Shown: positions 46,350-57,847, numbered from the stretch's first letter. The stretch is DNA of 64,000 bases from Streptococcus halichoeri (GCF_009870755.1 NZ_WLZU01000005.1:1-64000), one strand, 5' to 3'. The notes: generated by a model from the letters alone, not told the origin. Numbers and translations are program-made.

Positions 46350-47349
46350 AAATAGGTCGCATCCTTTCTTTAATGTGTGCCATTGGCAATTGGTTAACAA
46401 GAGCAGAAAGTATTAAACGGATATTTTTGACTTCAAATTGCTTCCCTAGCAGGTAGCGCGGCAAGAGATAAGGCCCATCACTGTCATATTTAGCCTCATC
46501 AAATAAAGCAAAGAGCAAATAGTCACTGAGGTACTCTAACTCTGGCAAAGACAAGGCTCCTTGACTGAGCTTGGTTTGATAGTTTCGTAAATCATGAGCA
46601 TACGGATTGGAAATCAAGCAATCGAATAAGTCATTCCAACCTGATCCTGCAAGCAGCTCTTGATAACGATGGATAGGATAGCTTCCCTGACTGGAGATAA
46701 GCTGCTTGATAAAGCTATTTGATTTGCCTAATTGCTGAGCTCGGCCCACTGTTATCAGATTATAACATTCAATTATTATCTTAACTGCCTGCATCACCTT
46801 GCCATCCTTTAAAGATTGGGCAATTGTCATCAAATGTTTAAAATAGGCTAAATCTGCCCCTATCTCAATAACACGACTATCTTGATAATCCAAATACTCT
46901 GCCCAGATAGATTGCACCTCATGTACCATAACAAAAGGATAGCTATCTGAGTTTAAAGTCGACACTAGCTGTTTAAGAGCTGCTTGAGAGCCAATACCAA
47001 TGGGTAGTAATAGACTGTGCAAGTCTCTTTGACTGGCTTTAGCCTTTAGCAGAACTTTTAAATTGTGATAAGTATAGCGTAAGGTAAACAAGTCCACTAG
47101 CTCAGGATAAGGAGACTCCTGATAGGCCCACTTAAAGGTCTTCGCTAACTCCGTCATCAAGGCGTGCTCCACTAAGTCTAGTTGTCCAAGACTATTGACA
47201 GAAAGCTGATAAGGCGAAGCTTGAAAAAGCAAACCAAGTCTTTCATTATCTGGTGAGTTTAGCATTTGGGAAAATTGCTCAGCAGTAAATAAGTCTTTTT
47301 CTTTCACACTTATAGTTGTATTAACCTGTGTAAACCGACTCGTGTCCAT
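46339..47349 (-). CDS. ntpC: V-type ATP synthase subunit C
   Basis: AC39/d-type subunit, 336 aa, all alpha-helical, linking the V1 rotor to the membrane ring. The ATG follows GGAGGCCTT. Located between ntpE and ntpF as usual. Confidence 0.93.
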   Translation of the reverse strand: MDTSRFTQVNTTISVKEKDLFTAEQFSQMLNSPDNERLGLLFQASPYQLSVNSLGQLDLVEHALMTELAKTFKWAYQESPYPELVDLFTLRYTYHNLKVLLKAKASQRDLHSLLLPIGIGSQAALKQLVSTLNSDSYPFVMVHEVQSIWAEYLDYQDSRVIEIGADLAYFKHLMTIAQSLKDGKVMQAVKIIIECYNLITVGRAQQLGKSNSFIKQLISSQGSYPIHRYQELLAGSGWNDLFDCLISNPYAHDLRNYQTKLSQGALSLPELEYLSDYLLFALFDEAKYDSDGPYLLPRYLLGKQFEVKNIRLILSALVNQLPMAHIKERMRPIYGQ

Positions 47350-47357
47350 AAGGCCTC

Positions 47358-47942
47358 CTAATCTTCGTTAAATAATGTTTTAGCAATTAAGGAGCATTCT
47401 TCTTGATAAATCGAAGCTATCAGATCATGGTATAAATAAGAATAATCTAGGGGGCCCGTTTTAAGCAAAAAGCCAGCTTGGCCACTAATCGTCACCGGAG
47501 AAAGGACTACCTGAGGAAAGTCATCCCTAAGTTGCTCAAGATCAGACGGACCAAATTTATCAGCTGTGATTTGACCAAGCTCAAGTGTTATAGCTTGGTC
47601 TGTATAGTGCTGTAAAACTGACGTCATAAAAGCGAGCTCTTGCTTTTGATCAAAGGCGATCATTTGGTCAAGAGCAGCTGTAAATAAAGCTTTAAGAACA
47701 GTCTGCTTAGCAACTAGGGTTGACTGCCGCTCCTTGGTTTTTAACTGTTGTAACTCAATCTGGTAACGTTGATTGACTTTCTTGAGCCGCTGGCGCTTTT
47801 CTTCATTTTTCGTTGCTAATAAGGTGGCTTTATTATTTTCAAAAGCGGCAGCTATTTTTTTGCTCTCTTTGTCTAGTTTTTCTTTTCCCTCACGATGCGC
47901 ACGCTCAAGTACGGTTTGCTTCAAGTTTTCCAGGTCATTCAC
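47358..47942 (-). CDS. ntpE: V-type ATP synthase subunit E
   Basis: Peripheral stalk subunit. The start is taken as GTG 47940-47942 (194 aa), with AGGAGG seven nt before it; the open frame's earlier start would run into ntpK. The N-terminal half is a long charged helix rich in Lys/Gln/Glu, and the C-terminal half is the globular head that touches subunits A/B. Confidence 0.9.
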   Translation of the reverse strand: MNDLENLKQTVLERAHREGKEKLDKESKKIAAAFENNKATLLATKNEEKRQRLKKVNQRYQIELQQLKTKERQSTLVAKQTVLKALFTAALDQMIAFDQKQELAFMTSVLQHYTDQAITLELGQITADKFGPSDLEQLRDDFPQVVLSPVTISGQAGFLLKTGPLDYSYLYHDLIASIYQEECSLIAKTLFNED

Positions 47943-47982
47943 TTGACATCCTCCTTCTTCCATCATTACAACTAACAAAAGG

Positions 47983-50456
<2,474 letters not shown>

Positions 50457-50467
<11 letters not shown>

Positions 50468-50780
50468 ATTTTTCAACCACCTTATCCACTATTTGCGAAG
50501 CCAAAGTCCGCTTTTTTTGCTTTAAAATGGCTTGCACTTGTGCTTCATTTTTGGTCAGGGTGTCTGTCAGATGTGTTGTTTGAACCTTTAATTCCTTTGC
50601 CAAAGCAGCTTCTTCTTGCTCTAGGCACTTCTGTATTTCCTGATCACACTGCTGCTTGACTTCTTCTAATTCTAGTTGTCGTTCTCTGGCATAGTCCTGA
50701 ATCTCTCGCTCGTAGCTATCTTGAATGGCTTGTGCTTCTGTCTCGATTTGTGTCATCAATGCCAATATTGAATTCGTCAC
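50457..50780 (-). CDS. ntpH: V-type ATP synthase subunit G/H
   Basis: 107-aa, almost fully helical, Gln/Glu/Lys-rich protein that pairs with subunit E in the peripheral stalk. It is the first gene of the operon, in the place of E. hirae ntpF. The ATG at 50778-50780 follows AAGGAGGAAAATGTG. Confidence 0.85.
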
Positions 50781-51131
50781 ATTTTCCTCCTTACCCTTTT
50801 GGTTACTGATTAACTGCTACTTACTCGTCTTTAAGGAAAAAACAAGGTCCATTTCGAGATACCCTAGCACATAACTGACTGTGATTTTCGCTTGAGTATC
50901 CTAAGCATGGACCCTATACCTTTATTGCTAAATTCAATCTTTCCAATAAGCTTATCATTTGCTGAAACACCAGGTTTCTATGAAACAAAGCAAACTCAGG
51001 TCCTATCTGCTTGTCCATGACTGTCAAAGGCTTCATCAACCGGGAAAACCACAGCAAAGCTTACCTGGATCAACAATAAGCACAAGGTTCTATCCACCAA
51101 ACACCAGTAAGATAGGACTTCTTACCAATGA
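50781..51131. other. Leader/intergenic region upstream of the ntp operon
   Basis: Holds an imperfect long hairpin (50846-50913, listed separately) and must contain the ntp promoter, which I could not place with confidence. The plus-strand open frame across 50959-51177 has no recognisable content and overlaps the EIIC gene; it is rejected. Confidence 0.4.
50840..50913 (-). terminator. Interrupted inverted repeat before ntpH: EIIC terminator or ntp attenuator
   Basis: Outer arms GGTCCAT (50846-50852) and ATGGACC (50907-50913), inner arms GATAC (50858-50862) and GTATC (50896-50900). On the minus strand the structure is followed by TTGTTTTTT. It lies 66 nt before ntpH, so it could end the EIIC transcript or act as an attenuator in the ntp leader. 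Confidence 0.45.
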
Positions 51132-52154
51132 TCAATTATTTCTAGCTTGTAGTTCTTGTTTGGTAATCACCTTATAATTTTTAAAGGCAAGGCCTCCCAG
51201 ATAACCAGAAATCAGACTTAAGATAATACAGCCCAGAGCCGTTATCAGCACCTTGGTCATTGGATTATAAGCAAACATAACCGCAAATCCAGCAATTGGG
51301 GTGGCTGTCCCAGGAGTATTATTGACTAATTGCATTAGAGCGATCAAGACCCCGCAGGCCGCGCCACCGACAAAATTGGTCACATAAATAGGGATTGGAT
51401 TTGCTGATGTCACATCGGCTTGCGTCAAGGGTTCAATAGCAAAGGCAATATTGTCTTTACGTTCACCGAGTTTGAGTTTGTAAAAGAGGACCCCATTCAT
51501 AAAGGATGATCCAAAAACAGCAAGTGCACCGATAGCCATTGGAATTCCTGTTAAACCAAGCATAGCAGTTAAGGCCATGGAAGATAGCGGAGCAGTTGCT
51601 ACCACGACAATTGTCCCACCAAGGATAATACCCATAATAATCGGACTTGATTTAGCACTAGCAGTCAGGATTTCACCAATGGTTAACAAGGTTTTATCAA
51701 TCACCGGAGTGACAAACTGGGCAATAAAACGAGAAATCGGGGTGGCAACAATGATAATACTAATCAAATCTAAACCACCAGGAATTTTTTTCTCCATCCA
51801 TTTCACAAGGAAAGATACCAAGTAGCCAGCAATGAAGCCAGGTAAAATACCAAAACCAGATGTTGCTAAACCAATCATTACCGCATAAACCGGAGAAACG
51901 TCTAAAGCAAGCGCCACTAAACTTGCTGCTGCTACACCTGATAGCGACCCATTTGCTCCTCCAACTTCGCTGAGAAATTTAAAGCCCAGAACTTTACCAA
52001 AAAAAGCACTTTGAAAAGCTTCCACCAAGAATGAAGCACAGGCAGCCGCTGCCAAAGCACCCATGGCCTTTGCACCATGAGGCGCTTTGTAGTTAAATAA
52101 GGTAAAAATCGCAAGGACAAGGAGTAAAAGCCCTGTACCAACAAGAATATCCAT
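51132..52154 (-). CDS. PTS transporter EIIC component, orphan (PTS_EIIC_2 type)
   Basis: Polytopic membrane protein of 340 aa with about nine or ten hydrophobic segments, resembling the EIIC family annotated as 'PTS sugar transporter subunit IIC' (PF13303 type). The ATG at 52152-52154 follows TGGTGG; a TTG five codons earlier lacks a site. No EIIA or EIIB gene is adjacent, so it either borrows them or works without phosphorylation. It follows the RidA gene by about 30 nt and is divergent from a YheO-type regulator. Substrate unknown. Confidence 0.8.
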   Translation of the reverse strand: MDILVGTGLLLLVLAIFTLFNYKAPHGAKAMGALAAAACASFLVEAFQSAFFGKVLGFKFLSEVGGANGSLSGVAAASLVALALDVSPVYAVMIGLATSGFGILPGFIAGYLVSFLVKWMEKKIPGGLDLISIIIVATPISRFIAQFVTPVIDKTLLTIGEILTASAKSSPIIMGIILGGTIVVVATAPLSSMALTAMLGLTGIPMAIGALAVFGSSFMNGVLFYKLKLGERKDNIAFAIEPLTQADVTSANPIPIYVTNFVGGAACGVLIALMQLVNNTPGTATPIAGFAVMFAYNPMTKVLITALGCIILSLISGYLGGLAFKNYKVITKQELQARNN

Positions 52155-52184
52155 AATGTTTTCCACCAATCTATAAGATTATTT

Positions 52185-52556
52185 TTATAACGTTTTAGTA
52201 AGACGTGCCATTGCTTCTATCTCAATTAAGGCATTTCTAGGTAAGGATGCCACCTGATAGGCTGTACGAATCGGGTAAGGCTCCTCAAACAGCGTTTCCA
52301 TAATACGATTAAGCTCATCAAAATGGGCTAAATCAGCTAAGTAAATCGTTAATTTAAAAATAGCATCCAATGATAAATCTTCGCTTTTCAAAACATTCGC
52401 AATATTTGAAAAAGCCCGGCGGCACTGTGCTTCAAAGCCTGTTTCTAAGGTGCCACTTTCCGGACAAATCGGCAGCTGACCAGAGGTATATAAGATATTC
52501 CCTTCAATGGTATAAATTGAATAAGGCCCAACACGCTTGGGTATGGTATTCATCAT
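52185..52556 (-). CDS. RidA/YjgF family reactive-imine deaminase
   Basis: 123 aa, typical RidA length. GPYSIYTIEGNILYTSGQLPI at the N-terminus and RTAYQVASLPRNALIEIEAMA near the C-terminus carry the conserved Arg (about 102) and Glu of the active site. RidA hydrolyses enamine/imine intermediates made by PLP enzymes. Tandem ATGs follow AAAGGAGGATT. Co-transcribed with the EIIC gene, which suggests that the imported compound gives rise to an imine. Confidence 0.9.
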   Translation of the reverse strand: MMNTIPKRVGPYSIYTIEGNILYTSGQLPICPESGTLETGFEAQCRRAFSNIANVLKSEDLSLDAIFKLTIYLADLAHFDELNRIMETLFEEPYPIRTAYQVASLPRNALIEIEAMARLTKTL

Positions 52557-52658
52557 AATCCTCCTTTAACTTTATGACCTAATAGTACATGAAATCGCCT
52601 CCAAAGTCAATAATAATTTATTATCTTAACAATATTTTTTTATTATGATAGTTTTTTA

Positions 52659-52687
52659 TTGTCTTTTAACCTAAAATATATTACTAT
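52659..52687 (+). promoter_or_regulatory. Promoter of the YheO-type regulator gene
   Basis: -35 TTGTCT (52659-52664), 17-nt spacer, -10 TACTAT (52682-52687). The 160-bp divergent region is very AT-rich and contains two copies of TTTTTTATT 16 nt apart (near 52635 and 52652), possible operator half-sites. Confidence 0.5.
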
Positions 52688-52718
52688 AGTATAAATAAGA
52701 AAACAAAGGAATGACCGG

Positions 52719-53393
52719 ATGGATAAAGAACGATTAAGTTACTGGAAAACCGTTATGCATTTTTTAAACGGCGTGCTTGGCAGCAATTATGAACTTGTCT
52801 TACATGTCATTGACAAAAATGATATTTACATTGGTGAAATTATCAACAACCACATCAGTGGTCGAACAACTAGTTCTCCTCTGACAACTTTCGCTCTTGA
52901 TTTGATTAACAAAAAAATTTACAAAGAAAAAGACTTTGTTACTAATTACAAAGCCATCGTTAGCCCACAAAATAAAGAAGTCCGAGGTTCCACCTACTTT
53001 ATCAAAGATACAGACGGAAACCTAGACGGTATGCTATGTATTAATATGGACATCACTGCCTATAAAGACATGGCTGAAAATATTCTCAATTTAGCTAACG
53101 TCAATCTGACACACTTAGTGCCAACTAATAGCTCTGCTAGTAGTGACAACAATCAAGATGAGACTGTCGAAGTCCTATCTAGCAATATTCAAGATATTAT
53201 CGGCGAAATGATTGATCCTGCCTTATTGGATGAGGGGATTCACCTGAGCCAAGAAGTCAAAATTGACATTGTCCTTAAGTTATATGAAAGAGGCGTTTTT
53301 CAATTAAAAGGGGCCGTTTCCAAAGTGGCTGAAGTGTTAAAAATCTCAGAACCCAGTGTCTATCGCTACCTAAAAAAAGTAGAAAATGATTAG
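52719..53393 (+). CDS. YheO/DauR-type transcriptional regulator (PAS-like + HTH)
   Basis: 224 aa. The N-terminal YheO PAS-like domain (about 5-115; LGSNYELVLHVID and GRTTSSPLT) and C-terminal HTH (about 185-222; GAVSKVAEVLKISEPSVYRYLKKV) match the family of E. coli YheO and Pseudomonas DauR, which senses amino-acid-type ligands. Divergent from ridA-EIIC, so it probably controls them. ATG preceded by AAAGGA. Followed by a strong terminator. Confidence 0.88.
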   Translation: MDKERLSYWKTVMHFLNGVLGSNYELVLHVIDKNDIYIGEIINNHISGRTTSSPLTTFALDLINKKIYKEKDFVTNYKAIVSPQNKEVRGSTYFIKDTDGNLDGMLCINMDITAYKDMAENILNLANVNLTHLVPTNSSASSDNNQDETVEVLSSNIQDIIGEMIDPALLDEGIHLSQEVKIDIVLKLYERGVFQLKGAVSKVAEVLKISEPSVYRYLKKVEND

Positions 53394-53413
53394 CCCGCTT
53401 CCTCCAATCATAG

Positions 53414-53440
53414 CAACTACCAAATGGTGGTTGTTTTTTA
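53414..53440 (+). terminator. Terminator of the YheO-type regulator gene
   Basis: CAACTACCA-AA-TGGTGGTTG followed by six Ts, 20 nt after the stop codon. Confidence 0.8.
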
Positions 53441-53702
53441 TTGTCACTATTATCAGAATTTCCCTATAACTATTTAATGAAAACAGCGTTATTTAGACAT
53501 TTTTTAGCAATTTGTCTCATTAACAATTCATTATAAGCTAGGATTGTGCTAAAATAAATCTGGAACCATCCCAAAAATAAAGGAAAGCAGACCTGATAAG
53601 CACTATCTGGAGCTTTGGAGAGCATTTTTATCAAGGGATAATAAAAATTTCTCACGTTTACACCATGCCCCTTAGTGCCCATCACATTGCACTAAAAAGC
53701 TT

Positions 53703-54785
53703 ATGAAACCAAAAAAGTTTTCACCCCTTCAACTCAGTCTACTCTTAGTAATCCTCTCACTCACATTTTTAAGCGACAGCCTGCACTCTAGTGTCGTCAG
53801 ACAGCCTTTTACTCAAGTAATTGCCGAAGCTAAGACAGACAGCGCAGCCATTCTTCCCTTTAAGCATAAGCGCCAACTCATCTTAGGTAAGCTTGATGAG
53901 AAAGGCCGATCTACCTATGCCCATATCCAACTGCAAAGCAAGGATGAACCGACCCATAAGCGTCATAAGCGGCTCAAGACCAAACCTGTCGGCTGGCATA
54001 ATTTTAAATTCTACTATGAAGATGGTAGCAAAAAGGCCTGGTTGATGAAGCGTGGTCATCTGATTGGTTACCAATTTAGTGGGCTCAATAATCAGCGAAG
54101 AAATCTAGTTCCCATGACCAGTTAGCTCAGTACTGGTCACTACAAAAAAAGGAATGCAAACAACCAAGATAGCATGCTCTATTATGAAAAACGCCTAAAC
54201 GCTTGGCTAGCGCAGCACAAAAATGCCTATCTTGACTACAAGGTCACCGCCATTTACCAAAATGACGAGCTAATTCCACGTAAAATTACCCTGCAGTACG
54301 TTGGCTTAGATAAATCTGGTCAGTTACTGCCCATTAAGATTGGTGGTAAAGCTGTCCAAGATGCCAAAGGCATCAGCAGGGTAACGCTTGATAACGTATC
54401 ACCAAATGCTGACATTGACTACCTGACAGGTCAAGCTCAAAACACTGTCCTATCCGCTAAAGAACAAAAACGTAAAGCACAACAAGAAGCCCAAGCCCGC
54501 AAGCAGGCCGAGGAGGCTGCAGCACAAAAGGCAGCACAGGAAAAACAAGCCAAAGAGGAAGCAGAACGTCAAAGACAAGCGGCAGAAAGAGCTGCTAGAC
54601 AAGCTGCTGAAGCAGAAAGACAGGCTGCTGCCAGACAGCAAGCCAATGCAGCACAAGAACAGACACAAGCCCCTTCTCAACAAGGTGGAGGCTACTTCCG
54701 TGATGTCAGAGGAAGATGGCATCGCCCAAATGGTCAGTATGCTTCCAAAGCCGAAATCGCCGCAGCCGGCCTTCCTTGGAAATAG
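53703..54785 (+). pseudogene. Secreted DNA/RNA non-specific nuclease, interrupted by an in-frame amber codon
   Basis: The gene reads as one frame of 361 codons except for a TAG at 54123-54125. The first part has a signal/anchor segment (about 10-25) and the catalytic RGHLIGYQFSG motif. The second part (in the same frame, first ATG 54174) continues the nuclease fold (NNQDSMLYYEKRLNAWL, NADIDYLTGQ), then an Ala/Gln/Glu-rich helix and a C-terminal GRWHRPNGQYASKAEIAAAG motif. A TGG-to-TAG change at a Trp position would explain it. No clear ribosome binding site precedes 53703. The first fragment keeps the catalytic His but lacks much of the fold. Paralogue of endA at 20596. Confidence 0.85.
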
Positions 54786-54952
54786 ACGTGCAAGCGTCAA
54801 AAAACGTCTGGTACAATAATGTTTTTCAGCACGTAGATAAACTCCTATAGAATGGCATCATTTGATGTAGCCTAAGTGAGCCGTTAAATTATTAAACTCT
54901 TAGAAACGTTAATCTGGCAATGTTTCTGAGAATTATTAATGAGCTTCATAAC
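54786..54952. other. Spacer between the broken nuclease gene and the convergent terminators
   Basis: No gene. An imperfect inverted repeat (AGAAACGTT / AATGTTTCT, about 54902-54928) lacks a T tract. Convergent terminators follow at 54953-55031. Confidence 0.4.
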
Positions 54953-55000
54953 GAAAAAAGATTGAAGAAAATTATCCAAAATGGACTTTTTCTTCAATCT
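54953..55000 (-). terminator. Terminator hairpin for the minus-strand secreted-protein gene
   Basis: 13-bp stem AGATTGAAGAAAA (54959-54971) with TTTTCTTCAATCT (54988-55000); six Ts on the minus strand. Homologous to 15617-15663, including the CCAAAATGGAC loop segment. Confidence 0.65.
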
Positions 55001-55002
55001 GA

Positions 55003-55031
55003 GCGTATCGAAGAAATTCGATACGCTTTTT
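55003..55031 (+). terminator. Terminator for the plus-strand nuclease pseudogene
   Basis: GCGTATCGAA-GAAA-TTCGATACGC followed by five Ts; a perfect 10-bp stem directly beside the minus-strand hairpin. Confidence 0.8.
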
Positions 55032-55124
55032 AAGTGGAGGATTTAGAGTTTATCATAAAGGAGTAAACAAATAGTTCTTATTCTTGATTAATGTTTACAA
55101 TTCAAAAATGACTTCAAAATAGTA

Positions 55125-56937
55125 TTAACTGTTCTTTGTATTTCCAACCGAAGTAATGGTGTTCGAAATCATTTCAAGCTGGTCCAAATCCCTCTTAATA
55201 TCATCACTAGACTTATTCTCACCCAAAGCCTTATCCAATTTATTTCTTAATTGCTTCCCTCTGGTAATCAGGGATTCCAGATTTTCACTATAAATTCCAG
55301 AATAGTTAATTTTATTGAGAGAAGTGTTAAAATCCTCAATCCAGAAGTTAATTTGTGATTTAGTGTATGCATCAAGTGGACTTGAAACGGGTTCTGCTGC
55401 TTTCGCTTGACCTGGCTGAGGCAGCTCTACTGTAACTTCAAGCCTTTCATCTGTGACTTGCGCAGCAATTTTAGAAGGCTGTGCTGGTTCTGCTGTTATT
55501 TTCAACTCTTTTGACTGCTCAGTCGTAACTTGCTGCGGGGCCTGGCTTGGCATTGAGCCCGTTTCGGACGAGCTTGAAGCTGGCAAGCTTACTCCTTGAG
55601 AGATTGAATTATGAACCTCTGAACCCTCTGACGAAGAAGAGTTATTAGCATTGGCATTAGTATTGCTGGATTGTTCTGAGTTAGTCTGAACTGATGAGCT
55701 AGTGGCTGTTTGAGTAGTTTCCTGCGGTGTGGTTGGTGAAGAAACAGGCTGACTTGGCTCGATAACAGTAGGTTTAGATTCTTGATTTTCCTCAGTATTT
55801 TTTTTGATTTTTTCTGACTTTTCTACCTGATTACTGTCCTCTTCATCAAAATCAAAGGAATAATCTTCAACAGTTCTTTTTTTGTCATTAGAATTAATTT
55901 TCAATTGACTAGATTTTAATTGTTCTAGATATTTGTTGTACTCTTCAGCTCTTCTTTCTTTAGAAATCTCACCTTGCTGCTCAATGCTATTTTTATCTTC
56001 TAGATTACTTGCTGTTAACTTATACTTTTCTATTTCTTTTTCATTTGAAGTAGCTTTAAAATAATCAAAAAGAATTTCCTTTAAAGCATTCAATTTCTCG
56101 TTGGCTATTTTTATATTGGGAATATCTTCAGACAGCAGTAAGAAAGAAAAATTTTCCTTTACTTTAAAATCCGGAGTAACTTGTGATTGTCTTTTTGCGG
56201 TATTAAAAATCATATTATAAGTTAAATTCAGTTCATCTAGCGCATCATTTCTTCTTTCTTTATTTACTAATAGTAAGTCAATCTCTTTTTTTAATATTAA
56301 AATATCTCTTAATACACTTTTATACGCATCTAGTTTTTTCTTTACTTCAGGAGGCTGTTCAGTATAATCATATAATCTATCATACAATAAATCATAATAG
56401 CTATAGTTAATAGTAGATTGAATATTATCACTTACATTAGGTAGATAAAATGGAGCTGGGAATAACATTGGGTTATGCGCCTGAATAGAATAAACATCTA
56501 CTAAGAATTTTTCTAAAGCCTCTTTTATTTGCTTTTGTATAAAATTATATTGTGTAATAGTTAAATTTGCCACTTGCTTTTCTTCAATAGTATATCCGTT
56601 TAAATCATCAGTCGTTACAGGTGTTAGTCGGCTTAAATACATGTCATACGGCGAAACACTATAACTTAGTTTAGAGGTTGCAACAGCATATACATTGTCT
56701 TGAAATTCATATTTACTCAAAATATAATTCACCTTTTCAATCAAAGCTAATAACCCATCTGTCATTCTCTTCAATGACCATTGAGGAATTTTTCCCCCCG
56801 ATTTCATCTAATTTCTTTTTTATCTCTTCGGTTTTTTCATAGAAATAACGAGTCACCGCCCCTACTGGCTGTGCTACTCCCAATGCTGTGCTTAATAGTC
56901 CTAAAATAGTTAACGATTGTAAAAATTTCTTGCTCAT
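55125..56937 (-). pseudogene. Secreted low-complexity protein, split by a frameshift at a G6A5 run; not recognised
   Basis: The 5' frame starts at the ATG 56935-56937 behind AGAAGGAAT and encodes a signal peptide (SLTILGLLSTALGVAQPVGA) plus KTEEIKKKLDEIGGK. It then runs out of frame at GGGGGGAAAAA (56789-56799) and stops at about 56737. The remaining ~555 codons (to 55125) lie in the other frame; one G fewer restores a single protein of about 600 aa. Mature part: an alpha-helical N-domain (to about residue 300), a charged Lys/Glu stretch, a Ser/Thr/Gln/Pro-rich linker and a small helical C-domain. It has no LPXTG motif, membrane anchor or known domain that I can name. The intact state in other strains, phase variation or sequencing error cannot be told apart here. 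Confidence 0.7.
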
Positions 56938-57289
56938 ATTCCTTCTCTTTTTCCACATTTTACACCCGTGATAAGTGCAACGCGAACTATCATATCAGCA
57001 ATTGATACATCTATCTAACCGTTTTTTAATTAATTAATATTTTATTTGACTTGTATTATTTTACTCTTATCAATTCTAGCAGATTGTAATTGTATTATAT
57101 CGTATTAATCCGCTTTCAGGATAAACATAGAGCCGTTTACCAGCAGTTAATTAGCAAAAGACGACTATTGCTTTTTTTAACCTTTTCATATATCGCATTA
57201 AAAGAGTAGGATTTACTCCATTTTATAATATATTAGTCGCAAGAAATTATCTAACTTTTAAATGCCTTTCACCTTCAAGCTCAGCTATA

Positions 57290-57354
57290 CCTATTTTATT
57301 AGTCATTTTTCGTGCATCAGCCATTTTTACTCCCAAGATCTAAAGCAATATGCC
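57290..57354. repeat. 65-bp direct repeat, copy 1
   Basis: Identical over 65 bp to 58618-58682 (offset 1328). The sequences beyond it are diverged but both end in an eno-type terminator hairpin. Confidence 0.9.
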
Positions 57355-57432
57355 CTTCCTTGGCCTCATGGTGGTGATTTTGCCAAACAAATAAGGGTAG
57401 CAATGGTGGGCGAAAGAATTCCTTAAAATCAA

Positions 57433-57472
57433 AAAAAGCACTCTGGGGTGATTCAGCCAGAATGCTTTCACA
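57433..57472 (-). terminator. Diverged duplicate of the eno terminator; possible relBE terminator
   Basis: On the minus strand GAAAGCATTCTGG...CCAGAGTGC followed by seven Ts. It lies about 110 nt after the toxin gene and is clearly related to the hairpin at 58753-58790. Confidence 0.55.
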
Positions 57473-57585
57473 TAATGTTTCTTAACCAGTAATCAGATAG
57501 GCAACACAAAGGGCAAGTAAGATGGCATTAAGCTAATGAGTTCAGTAACCAAGCAACCGTCACCCCACAAGGTGCTATTTTATTT

Positions 57586-57846
57586 TTAATAAATATCGCC
57601 CCTATGTCCAAACTCAAGTGCTAAGATAATCATCTTATTATCTTGAATATCACAAATAAGCCTATAATTACCAATACGATAACGCCATTCGTTAGCATGA
57701 TTACCTGTCAAGCCTTTACCATTGGCACGGGGGTTATCTGTTCCTTCTAAATGCTTATCAATCCAGGAAAACAGCAATCTCTGAATCTGCTTATCTAGTT
57801 TCTTAATTTGCTTTTGAGCTTTTTTAGAATACTCTATATGATACAT
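57586..57846 (-). CDS. RelE-family toxin
   Basis: 86 aa, ParE/RelE superfamily (YafQ/RelE-like): MYHIEYSKKAQKQIKKLDKQ at the start, GNHANEWRYRIGNYRLICDI in the middle and LALEFGHRGDIY at the end, with the basic and aromatic residues of ribosome-dependent mRNA interferases. It starts 1 nt after the antitoxin stop. A toxin role is inferred from family and pairing. Confidence 0.92.
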   Translation of the reverse strand: MYHIEYSKKAQKQIKKLDKQIQRLLFSWIDKHLEGTDNPRANGKGLTGNHANEWRYRIGNYRLICDIQDNKMIILALEFGHRGDIY

Positions 57847-57847
57847 A

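Larger units (their letters stand above)
56959..57585. other. AT-rich gene-free stretch with one copy of a 65-bp repeat and a terminator-like hairpin
   Basis: Contains repeat copy 1 (57290-57354) and a hairpin resembling the eno terminator (about 57433-57468; minus strand GCATTCTGGC...CCCCAGAGTGC then Ts). No gene is seen on either strand. Confidence 0.5.

Noticed and set aside
50959-51177. Plus-strand frame of 72 codons
   Set aside because: Overlaps the EIIC gene on the other strand; no ribosome binding site or family features.
51132-53393. Anti-phage or novel defence system
   Set aside because: EIIC, RidA and YheO domains point to metabolism; no nuclease, NTPase or reverse transcriptase partner is present.
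54450-54800. Minus-strand frame of 116 codons opposite the nuclease pseudogene
   Set aside because: A mirror of the Ala/Gln-rich repeat of the nuclease; Leu/Cys/Phe-rich antisense artefact.
55125-56807. Treating the 560-codon frame as a complete gene starting at 56807
   Set aside because: That ATG has no ribosome binding site and the protein would lack a signal peptide, while the other frame just upstream supplies both.
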